Assembly: GCF_001667585.1 (NCBI RefSeq)
Contig: NZ_LZJZ01000130.1
Coordinates: 1 to 64,000 of the forward strand
DNA from: Mycobacterium sp. E2733
GTDB taxonomy: Bacteria; Actinomycetota; Actinomycetes; Mycobacteriales; Mycobacteriaceae
DNA: 64,000 nt
Direction of reading: 5' to 3'
Positions 42,972 through 50,829 of this stretch are shown piece after piece (within the stretch, counting starts at the first letter, position 1; every line of letters begins with the position of its first letter). A model generated the notes under the pieces. The model did no database searches. It was not told where the DNA came from and saw only the letters and a program-made list of their open reading frames with translations. Position numbers and translations under genes: made by a program.

Positions 42972-43669
42972 ACGCGCGAGGGCTGCGCCGATACGTCGAC
43001 GACCTGCTGCGGGGCCGGCGGCCCAGGCCGTTCGCGCCCGACGATTTCGAGGCGGCGCAGCTGCGCACGGCGATCGAATTGCGCGCGGCCGGGCGCCGGG
43101 GCGAGGCCCCGCGCCCGGAATTCCTCGACGAGCTGCACGGTCGCCTCGCCGAGCAGATGTCCGACGCGCCCCCGCAAGCGGCGCCGAAGCACAGCAGCAC
43201 CCGCCGCCAGGTCATCGTCGGCACGTCGGCCGCGGCGGCCGCCGCCGTCACCGCCGTGTCCATCGACCGAGCCGTGATCGCCGGTCAGTCCGGCGGGGTC
43301 CCCGCCGCCGACAATGCGCCGCTCACGCCCAACGCCGGGACCTGGCAGCGGGTGGCGGCCAGCTCGCAGCTACCCGACGGGGTCATGCATCCCTTCGACC
43401 TGGGTTCGGTCAGCGGATTCGTCCGCCGCGTCGAAGGCAAGCCTCAGGCCGTCTCCGGGGTGTGCACGCACCAAGGGTGCCGGCTCTGGTTCGACGCGCC
43501 CGACGACACGCTGCGCTGCCCCTGCCACTCGACGTCGTTCTCGCCCAGCGGGCAGGTGCTCACCCATCAACTGCCGATCGCACCGAAGCCGTTGCCGGCG
43601 TTGCTGGTTCGTGAGGTCGACGGCGTCATCGAGGTGTTCGCGCCCCCGCGTCCCGATCAGCCGGCCTGA
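42968..43669 (+). CDS. membrane-anchored Rieske 2Fe-2S protein, possible anti-sigma factor
   Basis: A 233-residue protein in three parts. Residues 1-78 are a charged, helical, cytoplasmic region (RRYVDDLLRGRRPRPF... EFLDELHGRLAEQM). An RR pair at 79-80 precedes one Ala-rich membrane helix at about 82-98, which could be Tat-dependent. The outer part is a complete Rieske domain: ligands C166, H168, C184, H187 and disulphide cysteines C171 and C186. Overlap with the sigma gene and the N-in topology suggest that the first 78 residues bind the sigma factor and the cluster senses redox state outside. That role is inference. Confidence 0.85.
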   Translation: MNARGLRRYVDDLLRGRRPRPFAPDDFEAAQLRTAIELRAAGRRGEAPRPEFLDELHGRLAEQMSDAPPQAAPKHSSTRRQVIVGTSAAAAAAVTAVSIDRAVIAGQSGGVPAADNAPLTPNAGTWQRVAASSQLPDGVMHPFDLGSVSGFVRRVEGKPQAVSGVCTHQGCRLWFDAPDDTLRCPCHSTSFSPSGQVLTHQLPIAPKPLPALLVREVDGVIEVFAPPRPDQPA

Positions 43670-43671
43670 GT

Positions 43672-43693
43672 GGTGTAACCCGCCGCCCTATTC
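43672..43693 (+). promoter_or_regulatory. shared GGTGTAACCCG...TATTC motif before the cupredoxin gene
   Basis: GGTGTAACCCG at 43672-43682 and TATTC at 43689-43693, identical spacing to the copy at 42383. If TATTC is part of the -10, transcription would start at or near the ATG at 43700 (leaderless). If GTGTAAC were a -35, the start would fall inside the gene, so the element's exact role is unclear. Confidence 0.5.
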
Positions 43694-43699
43694 CTGGGC

Positions 43700-44086
43700 A
43701 TGATGCTTCGAAAACACTCCGCGGTCGCCTTGGCCGCCACAGTCCTCTTGGCGGGGTGCTCGGCTTCGCGGCCCGCCGCCGGCTCCGGTAGCAGCATGCC
43801 CATCGGCTCCGTGACGGCGCCGGCGGCTCCGGTGAGCGGCGACCAGGTCAACATCGATGGGTTCGCGTTCGCGCCCGCCACGCTGACCGTCACCGTGGGC
43901 ACCACCGTCACGTGGACCAACCGCGACGAAGAACCGCACACGGTGGCCGCGTCCGACGGTTCGTTCCACTCACCCGGGATGGGGACCGGGGCCACTTACA
44001 CCCACACCTTCTCCGACGCCGGGACTTTCGACTACGTCTGCTCCATCCACCCGATGATGCGCGGGAGCGTGGTGGTGACGCGATGA
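43700..44086 (+). CDS. cupredoxin-domain lipoprotein
   Basis: A 128-residue exported blue-copper-like protein. The signal sequence ends in a lipobox, VLLAGC at 15-20, so it is probably acylated at Cys20 and held on the outer face of the membrane. The plastocyanin/amicyanin-type copper ligands are visible: His in DEEPHTVA, then Cys, His and Met in DYVCSIHPMM. It would carry electrons or bind copper next to the Rieske protein. Its stop overlaps the phosphoesterase start by four bases. Confidence 0.9.
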   Translation: MMLRKHSAVALAATVLLAGCSASRPAAGSGSSMPIGSVTAPAAPVSGDQVNIDGFAFAPATLTVTVGTTVTWTNRDEEPHTVAASDGSFHSPGMGTGATYTHTFSDAGTFDYVCSIHPMMRGSVVVTR

Positions 44087-45000
44087 ACCCGAACATGAGT
44101 CGCCGCCAGCTGATGCGACACACGGCGTGGTTCGGGGCGGCGGTGGGCTTCGCCGTGGTTGGCGGTGAGGTGATTTCGCATGTTGCGGGTGCGGCGGCCG
44201 AGCACGCGCACGCCAGGCCCACCCTGAGGTTCGCCCAGATCAGCGACAGCCACATCGGCTTCACCGGGGCGCCCAACCCGGACGTCGCCGGCACGTTCGG
44301 CCACGCGATCGAGCAGGTCAACAACCTCGGCTACACACCGGATTTCGTCGTTCACACCGGCGACCTGACGCACCTGTCCGGCCCGGAGCAGTTCGACCAG
44401 GTGAAGCAGATGATGACGGCACTCAAGACGCCGCACGTGTTCACCGTGCCCGGGGAGCACGACTCGGTCGACGACGCGGGGCAGAAGTATCGAAGCGCCT
44501 TCGGTGCGGGATCCGTCGGTGACGGCTGGTACAGCTTCGACACCGCGGGCGTGCACGTGATCGCACTGGTGAACACCCTGAACCTGCGCAAGCTCGGGCA
44601 TCTGGGGGCCGACCAATTGGCGTTCGTCGAGAAGGACGTCGCGCGGCTGTCGAGCGACACTCCCATCATCGTGTTCAGCCACATCCCGTTGTTCGCCATG
44701 TATCCCAACTGGGGCTGGGGCACCGACGACGCGGCCCGGGCGCTGAGCTATTTGCGCCGGTTCTCGTCGGTCACCTGCCTCAACGGGCATGTGCACCAAT
44801 TGTTTTCCAAGACGGAAGGCAATGTGACGTTCTACAGCGGGACGACGACCGCGTACCCGCTGCCGCGGCCCGGTGACGGACCGGCGCCCAAGCCGGTCAC
44901 CCTGCCCGCCGGCAAGCTTCGGGACGCGCTCGGCATCCGAGAGGTGAGTTACACCAGGGGCGAGGCGGCCCTGGCGCTGAAAGAGCGGGCGCTGCAATGA
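44083..45000 (+). CDS. Tat-exported metallophosphoesterase
   Basis: A 305-residue calcineurin-like phosphoesterase. The Tat signal is SRRQLMRHTAWFGAAVG at 6-22. Metal-binding motifs: D.H in QISDSHIG, GD in HTGDLTHL, PGEHD where most members have GNHD, SHIPL, and GHVHQ. The Glu in place of Asn is seen in an Icc-like subgroup, as I recall. It probably folds with metal in the cytoplasm before export, which fits Tat use. Substrate unknown; start ATG at 44083 overlaps the cupredoxin stop. Confidence 0.88.
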   Translation: MNPNMSRRQLMRHTAWFGAAVGFAVVGGEVISHVAGAAAEHAHARPTLRFAQISDSHIGFTGAPNPDVAGTFGHAIEQVNNLGYTPDFVVHTGDLTHLSGPEQFDQVKQMMTALKTPHVFTVPGEHDSVDDAGQKYRSAFGAGSVGDGWYSFDTAGVHVIALVNTLNLRKLGHLGADQLAFVEKDVARLSSDTPIIVFSHIPLFAMYPNWGWGTDDAARALSYLRRFSSVTCLNGHVHQLFSKTEGNVTFYSGTTTAYPLPRPGDGPAPKPVTLPAGKLRDALGIREVSYTRGEAALALKERALQ

Positions 45001-45407
45001 CTCTGCTGATTCGCATCGGCCTGGCCGCGTCACTGGCGGTCAGTGCCACCAGCCACGCCTACCTCTATGTGCACGGCTATCGACACATCCCGGACGTCGG
45101 CGCCGCCTTCTTGTTTCAGGCCAGTGCGTCGTTCGCGATAGCCCCTCTGATCCTCCTGGGCGGTCCCGCATGGCTCCGCTGGGCCGGTGCCGCCCTGGCG
45201 GGCGGGTCGCTGGTCGCGTTCGCCTTATCGAGAACGGTTGGGGTTCTGGGCTTTTTCGAGCAGGGCTGGCAGCCCGCGCCACACGCCGCGATCAGTGTGG
45301 GAGCGGAGGTGTTGACGGTGCTGCTGTGGGCGGGGGATCTGGCGACTGCGCGGGACCGGGAAGTTCGCCAACTTCAGCAAGGTCGCGGACAGACCACTTC
45401 CGCTTGA
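44997..45407 (+). CDS. four-helix membrane protein
   Basis: A 136-residue membrane protein with about four transmembrane helices (roughly 4-20, 38-55, 60-80, 95-115) and a short charged C-terminal tail. It resembles small DoxX-like proteins in layout, but no family motif is certain. The start overlaps the phosphoesterase stop by four bases, so it closes the sigma-Rieske-cupredoxin operon. Its last 116 bases overlap the convergent acyltransferase gene. Confidence 0.75.
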   Translation: MTLLIRIGLAASLAVSATSHAYLYVHGYRHIPDVGAAFLFQASASFAIAPLILLGGPAWLRWAGAALAGGSLVAFALSRTVGVLGFFEQGWQPAPHAAISVGAEVLTVLLWAGDLATARDREVRQLQQGRGQTTSA

Positions 45408-46428
45408 GACGAGACCTTAGAGTTTGCGCGGGCTTTTCGACCAAATACCAGCTCAGCGCCGCCAGAGGCAGGGTGGCCAACGCCGAAACGAGAAAAAACC
45501 CAATCGGATGCAGCCAAATGAGCCCACAGACCGCCAGCAACTGCTGCATTGGGTACGCGTAAATGTAGACGCCGTAGGAAAGATCCGTACGCAATCTCAG
45601 GCGCTTGTTGTGGATCAAGGCACCCGACACGATTACGGCATAGGCCAGCGGAATCGCGGCCACCACGCGGTAATCGGGCAATAGACCTGCCACCAGGACG
45701 ATCACCACGCTCACCGCGACCAGTGACCACCGGGCGGGAATCACGTCTCGCCACTGATAAAGGACCGCGCCGGCCGCAAACATGATCGCCGATCGCACTG
45801 CGAGCTGCGGGATAGTCCATACGCCCGGAAACGTCAGGGGCGGCAGCACCATTGCCCCGAACACCGCCAGCAGCAATATTGCGGGGGACACCCACCGGCG
45901 ATTGGCGAGTCCGGTGACACCGATGACAGCGACGACCAGGTAGCACATCAATTCCCAGATCAGGGACCACAGGGAAGCGTCCCATTTCCCCGCATCCGGG
46001 ATCCCGCTCGGTGTGGCACCGACACCCTGATGAAGGTAAGCCACCGCCGAGTTCTTCCAGACGTACTCAATCGGGTCGCTGGATAGGAGCAGCCTGACCG
46101 CCGAGCCACCTTGAATCGCCACACTTATCGGGGCGATGACGAACGCGGTCACGATCAAGCAGACATAGAACCCGGGAAGGATGCGCAGGCCTCGAGCGAC
46201 CAGGTAGTCGCGGACTCGTGGGTTGTTGAGCCAGCTGGCGCTGATGAGGAATCCGGAGATCGCAAAGAACCCGTCAACGCCCACGGAGAAGAACAGTTGG
46301 AGAATCAGCGCGGGCGGCATGCGACCCGTGATCGGCCAGGAATGAAAGAGCATCACTTCGGCCGCCAGCGCCAACCGGAATGCGTTCAGCGCGTTGTTTC
46401 GCGGATCGAATACCAGTCCGAGCTTCAT
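45292..46428 (-). CDS. acyltransferase 3 family membrane protein (copy 1)
   Basis: A 378-residue integral membrane acyltransferase with about ten helices, of the type that O-acetylates or acylates cell-envelope sugars. The N-terminal active-site region NALNAFRLALAAEVMLFHSW contains the conserved Arg and His; GFFAISGFLISASWL and RILPGFYVCL follow. ATG at 46428 is chosen because its N-terminus MKLGLVFDPRNNALNA matches that of copy 2. It is close in sequence to copy 2. Envelope glycan modification together with the nearby rml genes is an inference. Confidence 0.87.
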   Translation of the reverse strand: MKLGLVFDPRNNALNAFRLALAAEVMLFHSWPITGRMPPALILQLFFSVGVDGFFAISGFLISASWLNNPRVRDYLVARGLRILPGFYVCLIVTAFVIAPISVAIQGGSAVRLLLSSDPIEYVWKNSAVAYLHQGVGATPSGIPDAGKWDASLWSLIWELMCYLVVAVIGVTGLANRRWVSPAILLLAVFGAMVLPPLTFPGVWTIPQLAVRSAIMFAAGAVLYQWRDVIPARWSLVAVSVVIVLVAGLLPDYRVVAAIPLAYAVIVSGALIHNKRLRLRTDLSYGVYIYAYPMQQLLAVCGLIWLHPIGFFLVSALATLPLAALSWYLVEKPAQTLRSRLKRKWSVRDLAEVGELPGPAQSPDPPPTAAPSTPPLPH

Positions 46429-46499
46429 CCGCCTCCGCCTGTCGTCTATACCCGGCCCGTAGTCGGCCATCGTATCGGCCGTGACCAGGCGGTGACCCG

Positions 46500-46693
46500 G
46501 AATTCCGGAGGAAGCGTGGTACCTCGAATCTCCGTGGCAGCACGAGCACCGTTTGCGTTGTCTGCTCTCGGGGGGTCTCGACTAAAAGCCAGCTTGCCGC
46601 GGCCAGCGGCAGCGTCGCCGTCGTCGCAACGACGAGGAACGGGAATGGATTTAGCCATTTGCGGCCGCCGACTGCCAGCAGCTGCTGGATTGG
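46500..46693 (-). pseudogene. remnant of a third acyltransferase-3 gene
   Basis: A translated fragment on the minus strand, PIQQLLAVGGRKWL then ATLPLAAASWLLVETP, matches the C-terminal part of the two flanking acyltransferases (MQQLLAVCGLIWL, ATLPLAALSWYLVEKP). No start and no upstream helices are present. It is the debris of a duplicated copy lying between the intact genes. Confidence 0.75.
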
Positions 46694-46757
46694 CGTTCGG
46701 CTTATCGAGAACGGTTGAGGTGCTGGGCTTTTCGTACCCTGGCAGCCCGAGCCGCAC
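46693..46757 (+). pseudogene. fragment duplicated from the four-helix membrane gene
   Basis: About 60 bases here closely match 45216-45276 inside the four-helix membrane gene (translation LSRTVEVLGF against LSRTVGVLGF). The fragment directly abuts the acyltransferase remnant, marking a rearrangement junction near 46693. Confidence 0.7.
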
Positions 46758-46766
46758 CCGGCGACC

Positions 46767-48089
46767 TCATCCGAGCCCATCCTTCGCGGTCCGATTCGGA
46801 TGCAATTGCACGACGACCTTGTTCGGGACCGTCGGGATTTCCGGCTGGTCGAGACGCGGGCGGGAGCCGTTGGTCGTCGGCCCGTTTGCGACTTGTGGGC
46901 TGAGTACCTCGGGCGCCGGCGCGTGCGGCGGGAAGGCATCGCGGACCTGGGCCGTCGGCCGGTCCGTGACGACCACCGGCTCGGCGCAACCGTTCCCATC
47001 CTCGGCGACGTGGGAGGCCAGCTCCTTTCGTTTCAAGCGATGTTTCAACGCTTGTGCCGGCTTCTCCACCAGGAACCAGCTCAGCGCGGCCAGCGGCAAC
47101 GTCACCACCGCCGACAGGGCGGCGAAGGCCAAGGGAGTAAGCCAGATAAGCCCGTTCATGGCCAGCACCTGCTGCATCGGGCTCGCGTAGATGTAGACGC
47201 CATAGGACAGATCCGTACGCAATCGAAGGCGTCGGCTGTGGATCAGCGCCCCCGAAACGATCACCGCATAGGCAAGCGGGATCGCGGCAACCATTCGGTA
47301 GTTAGGGAGGACGCTTGACGCTGCAACGACAACCACGCTCACCGCGACCAGTGACCACCGAGCGGGGATCACATCTCGCCACTGGTACAGGAACGCGCCC
47401 GCCGAGAACATGATCGCCGCCCGTGCGGCCAGATATATCAGCGCGAAGGCCGCGCCGCCTTGCTGGTGATCGCCCGTGCCTTCGGCGACGGTAATCGTCG
47501 GCAAGGAGATGGTCCCGAGTAGGGCCGCTACAAATATCGCCGGGGAAATCCAACGGCGGTTGGCGAGTCCGACGACGCCGATGGCGGCCACTACGAGGTA
47601 GCACATCACTTCCCAGATGAGCGACCACAGCGACCCATTCCACGCACCCGCCGCCGGTATGCCGCGCGGCGTGCCGCCGATATCGAACTTGAACAGCGCC
47701 ACTGCGCTGTTTTTCAAGACAAACTCCAACGACGCGCCGGAGGTTATGAGCTTCGTACCCGAGCCGCCTTGCATTGCCACGCCGATCGGGGCGATGACGA
47801 AGGCCGTCACCAGCAGGCATACGTAAAATCCGGGAAGGATGCGAAGGGCCCGCGCGCCGAGAAACTCACGGAGCCGCGGGTTGCTGAGCCAACTCGCGGT
47901 GATGAGGAACCCCGAAATCGCAAAGAACCCGTCGACGCCTACGTTGAGAAGTAACTGATAGAAAGGCCGCAGCGACGGGACGCGGCCCGTCATCCCCCAG
48001 GAGTGGCACACGATCACTTCGGCCGCCAGCAGCAGGCGCCACGCGTTCAATGCGTTGCTCCGCGGATTGAAGACGTGCCCTAGCTTCAT
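46767..48089 (-). CDS. acyltransferase 3 family membrane protein (copy 2)
   Basis: A 440-residue acyltransferase, close paralogue of copy 1. Active-site region NALNAWRLLLAAEVIVCHSW, then GFFAISGFLITASWL and RILPGFYVCL. It has an additional loop near residues 225-240 (EGTGDHQQGGAA) and a longer cytoplasmic C-terminal tail of about 70 polar residues than copy 1. ATG at 48089 matches the start of copy 1; an upstream ATG at 48113 would add eight residues. No gene partner overlaps it. Confidence 0.87.
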   Translation of the reverse strand: MKLGHVFNPRSNALNAWRLLLAAEVIVCHSWGMTGRVPSLRPFYQLLLNVGVDGFFAISGFLITASWLSNPRLREFLGARALRILPGFYVCLLVTAFVIAPIGVAMQGGSGTKLITSGASLEFVLKNSAVALFKFDIGGTPRGIPAAGAWNGSLWSLIWEVMCYLVVAAIGVVGLANRRWISPAIFVAALLGTISLPTITVAEGTGDHQQGGAAFALIYLAARAAIMFSAGAFLYQWRDVIPARWSLVAVSVVVVAASSVLPNYRMVAAIPLAYAVIVSGALIHSRRLRLRTDLSYGVYIYASPMQQVLAMNGLIWLTPLAFAALSAVVTLPLAALSWFLVEKPAQALKHRLKRKELASHVAEDGNGCAEPVVVTDRPTAQVRDAFPPHAPAPEVLSPQVANGPTTNGSRPRLDQPEIPTVPNKVVVQLHPNRTAKDGLG

Positions 48090-48309
48090 CGGCCCCCTTC
48101 GCCCGAGCGCCATTGCTCGACGCCATCGTAGCGTTTCTGAGCACCACAAAGGTGGATTCGCGCTCCCCCGCACCACCGATTCCACCATTTACCACGAGCG
48201 GGCGGGGATTAATTTGCCAAAATGGGATCCGATGCGTTCGCACAGGAGACAACCAACCGAATGCTTGGTCGCCGCTATACCGTCTCGCGACCCCAAAATC
48301 CCGTGACGG

Positions 48310-48918
48310 TTATCGGTCACGCATCCCGTCAATAAACTTCTGCGTCTCGTCCCACTTGGGCAAGAGACCGGCGCCACGGATCTCGTCGAAGCCGGGGGCC
48401 GCGGCGTCGCGGTCGGAAAGGCTGGGGGCCACACCGTTCACCAGTGGCCAGTCGACCCCGATCGCCGGGTCGGTCGCACAAATGGTGCGCTCGCGCTGGG
48501 GGTTGTATTCGGCCGAGCACAGGTACATCACCGTCGAATCGTCCTGCAGGGCAAGGAAGCCGTGCGCCAAGCCCTCCGAGATGTAAATCGTCCTGCGGTC
48601 CTTGTCGTCGAGCAGCACCGAATCCCACTGTCCGAACGTCGGTGAACCCTCCCGAATGTCCACCACGACGTCGAAAACCGAGCCGCGCACGCAGGTCACA
48701 TATTTGGCCTGGCTCGGCGGCAGCTGGGCGAAGTGCAGGCCGCGCAGCACGCCGGCCGACGAGACCGAACAGTTCGCTTGCCGGACATCCAAGCGGTGAC
48801 CGGCGAATTCGGTGAACCCGTGGTCGGTGAGCCACTCGAAGAACAGCCCACGGGAATCGCCGTGAATGGTGGGGGTGATCTCCCACGCGCCGGGGATGGC
48901 GAGTTCGCGAACCTTCAT
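48310..48918 (-). CDS. rmlC: dTDP-4-dehydrorhamnose 3,5-epimerase
   Basis: RmlC, 202 residues, third enzyme of dTDP-L-rhamnose synthesis; rhamnose links arabinogalactan to peptidoglycan and is essential in mycobacteria. The catalytic His is in GVLRGLHFAQ; substrate-binding YISEGLAHGFLAL and MYLCSAEYNPQ follow, with the C-terminal WPL. The start codon directly follows the rmlB stop. Matches Rv3465. Confidence 0.96.
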   Translation of the reverse strand: MKVRELAIPGAWEITPTIHGDSRGLFFEWLTDHGFTEFAGHRLDVRQANCSVSSAGVLRGLHFAQLPPSQAKYVTCVRGSVFDVVVDIREGSPTFGQWDSVLLDDKDRRTIYISEGLAHGFLALQDDSTVMYLCSAEYNPQRERTICATDPAIGVDWPLVNGVAPSLSDRDAAAPGFDEIRGAGLLPKWDETQKFIDGMRDR

Positions 48919-49914
48919 CTACTGACCACGCTCTTCGTAACGGGCTTCCGCGGCGTCCTTCAAAGGGCGCCACCATGATTCGTTGGCACGATACCAGTCG
49001 ATGGTGGCGCTCAATCCCTCTTCGAAATCGGTATGCTTTGGGGCCCAACAAAGTTCGTCGTACAACGTCGAAGGGTCGATGGCGTAGCGCAGATCGTGAC
49101 CGACGCGGTCGGTCACGTGGTCGAAGTCATCGGGTTCGCGACCCATCATCTTCAGCAGCGTGCGCAGCACACTCAGGTTGTCGCGTTCGCCCTCGGAGCT
49201 GATCAGGTAGGTGCGGCCGATTTCGCCCTTTTCCAGGATCCGTCGCACGGCGCTGTTGTGGTCGTCGACGTGGATCCAGTCGCGGACGTTGGCGCCGCCA
49301 CCGTACAGCTTCGGCCGCCGGCCGGTGAGCACGTTGGTGATCTGGCGCGGGATGAACTTCTCGACGTGCTGATACGGCCCGTAGTTGTTGGAGCAATTCG
49401 AGATCGTCGCGCGCACGCCGTACGACCGCACCCAGGCCCGGACCAGCATGTCGGCGCCGGCCTTGGTGGCCGAGTACGGGCTCGACGGGTTGTACGGCGT
49501 CGACTCGGTGAATCGGTGGGGGTCGTCGAGTTGGAGGTCGCCGTAGACCTCGTCGGTCGAAATGTGGTGCAGCCGCACGCCGTGGCGCCGCACCGCTTCC
49601 AGGATGGTGAACGTCCCGACGACGTTGGTGTGCAGGAACGGGCCCGGGTCGTCCAGCGCGTTGTCCACGTGGCTCTCGGCGGCGAAGTGCACCACCGCGT
49701 CGGACTCGGCGACCAACCGGGAGACCAGTTCGGTGTCGCAGATGTCCCCCACCACCAGCCGGATGGCGCCCTCGACGTCGGCCAATGACTCCCGCCGGCC
49801 GGCGTAGGTCATGGCGTCGAGCACCGTCACGGAGTCCTCGGGGTGCTCGCGGACGGTGCTGTGCACGAAATTCGCGCCGATGAAGCCAGCGCCGCCGGTG
49901 ACCAGTAACCGCAT
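48919..49914 (-). CDS. rmlB: dTDP-glucose 4,6-dehydratase
   Basis: RmlB, 331 residues, an extended SDR making dTDP-4-keto-6-deoxyglucose, the second step of dTDP-rhamnose synthesis. NAD motif TGGAGFIGANFV, catalytic TDEVYGD and YSATKAGAD are intact. ATG at 49914 gives the family N-terminus MRLLVTGG; another ATG two codons upstream exists. It abuts rmlC and follows an LLM gene by 26 bases. Matches Rv3464. Confidence 0.96.
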   Translation of the reverse strand: MRLLVTGGAGFIGANFVHSTVREHPEDSVTVLDAMTYAGRRESLADVEGAIRLVVGDICDTELVSRLVAESDAVVHFAAESHVDNALDDPGPFLHTNVVGTFTILEAVRRHGVRLHHISTDEVYGDLQLDDPHRFTESTPYNPSSPYSATKAGADMLVRAWVRSYGVRATISNCSNNYGPYQHVEKFIPRQITNVLTGRRPKLYGGGANVRDWIHVDDHNSAVRRILEKGEIGRTYLISSEGERDNLSVLRTLLKMMGREPDDFDHVTDRVGHDLRYAIDPSTLYDELCWAPKHTDFEEGLSATIDWYRANESWWRPLKDAAEARYEERGQ

Positions 49915-49940
49915 GCCCAAACCCTAACCGAGTGGGTCGG

Positions 49941-50807
49941 TCAGCTTGCGCTAGTCAGCCCCAGCGGCCCGGCCAATTCGCTCAGCGCAGAGATCAGCGC
50001 GTCGTCGTCTCCAGCGCCCAGCACCTGGACTGCCACGTGATCGGCCCCGGCGTCGCAGTGTTCGCGGAGGCGTTGCGCAATGGCCTCCGGGCTGCCGTAG
50101 GCAACCACCGCGTCGATCAGCCTGTCGCTGCCCGGCTTGCGGACGTCGGCTTCGGTGAACTCCAGCCGCAGCCAGTTGTTCACGTAGTTGCTCAGGCCCA
50201 GGTAGAACTCGACCGTCTGCCGGCCGACCGCGCGGGCGTGGTCGGCGTCAGTGGTGAGCACCACCTTGTGTTCCGGCGCCAGGAACACCGACTTGCCGAC
50301 CAGTTCGCGCGCCTTGGCGGTGTGTTGCGGGGTGGTCAGATACGGGTGCGCGCCGGCGCTGCGCTGCGCCGCCAGCCGCAACACGCGCGGCCCGAGCGCC
50401 GCGAGCACCCGGCGACTGGTCGGCACCACCGCCGCGTCGAGTTCGTCGAGGTAGGAGACCAGCGCGTCGTACGGCTTGGCATATTCCTCGGTGCGCTCGG
50501 GGTGTCCAACCCCGACTCCCAGCAAAAACCTTCCGGCATGGGCGTTTTCGATGCGCTTGAAAGATTCTGCGACGGCCCGGGCCGGCGCGGTCCAGATGTT
50601 GACGATCCCGGTCGCCAGTTGCAGCGACGTCGTCTGCTCGAGGGCCGGTTCCACCCACGACAGTTCGGCGTCCGGTGAACCGCCGATCCACGCGGCGCCG
50701 TAGCCCAGCGACTCGATCCGCGCCGCCAGTTCGGGGGTGATGGAGCGGGTGGGCAGCCATACACCGAATCGGCCCAGGTCGGGTTTGAGTCCTACTGCCT
50801 CGGTCAT
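49941..50807 (-). CDS. LLM class F420-dependent oxidoreductase
   Basis: A 288-residue luciferase-like flavin enzyme matching Rv3463. KPDLGRFGVWLPTRSITPELAARIESLGYGAAWIGG is the N-terminal barrel strand region; GVGHPERTEEYAKPYDAL is typical of the group. It is a paralogue of the gene immediately upstream and probably arose by tandem duplication. F420 use is inferred from family and taxon. Substrate unknown. Confidence 0.87.
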   Translation of the reverse strand: MTEAVGLKPDLGRFGVWLPTRSITPELAARIESLGYGAAWIGGSPDAELSWVEPALEQTTSLQLATGIVNIWTAPARAVAESFKRIENAHAGRFLLGVGVGHPERTEEYAKPYDALVSYLDELDAAVVPTSRRVLAALGPRVLRLAAQRSAGAHPYLTTPQHTAKARELVGKSVFLAPEHKVVLTTDADHARAVGRQTVEFYLGLSNYVNNWLRLEFTEADVRKPGSDRLIDAVVAYGSPEAIAQRLREHCDAGADHVAVQVLGAGDDDALISALSELAGPLGLTSAS

Positions 50808-50829
50808 CTACGTCCCCCTCTAACGTCTG

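Noticed and set aside
46111..47190. A plus-strand open frame of 359 codons between the acyltransferases
   Set aside because: Most of it is antisense to the two acyltransferases; only the short part around 46693-46757 resembles real coding sequence, and it is a copied fragment.
48090..48309. Small open frames between acyltransferase copy 2 and rmlC
   Set aside because: They are short, unsupported by ribosome sites and mostly antisense extensions of neighbours; the gap seems to be non-coding.
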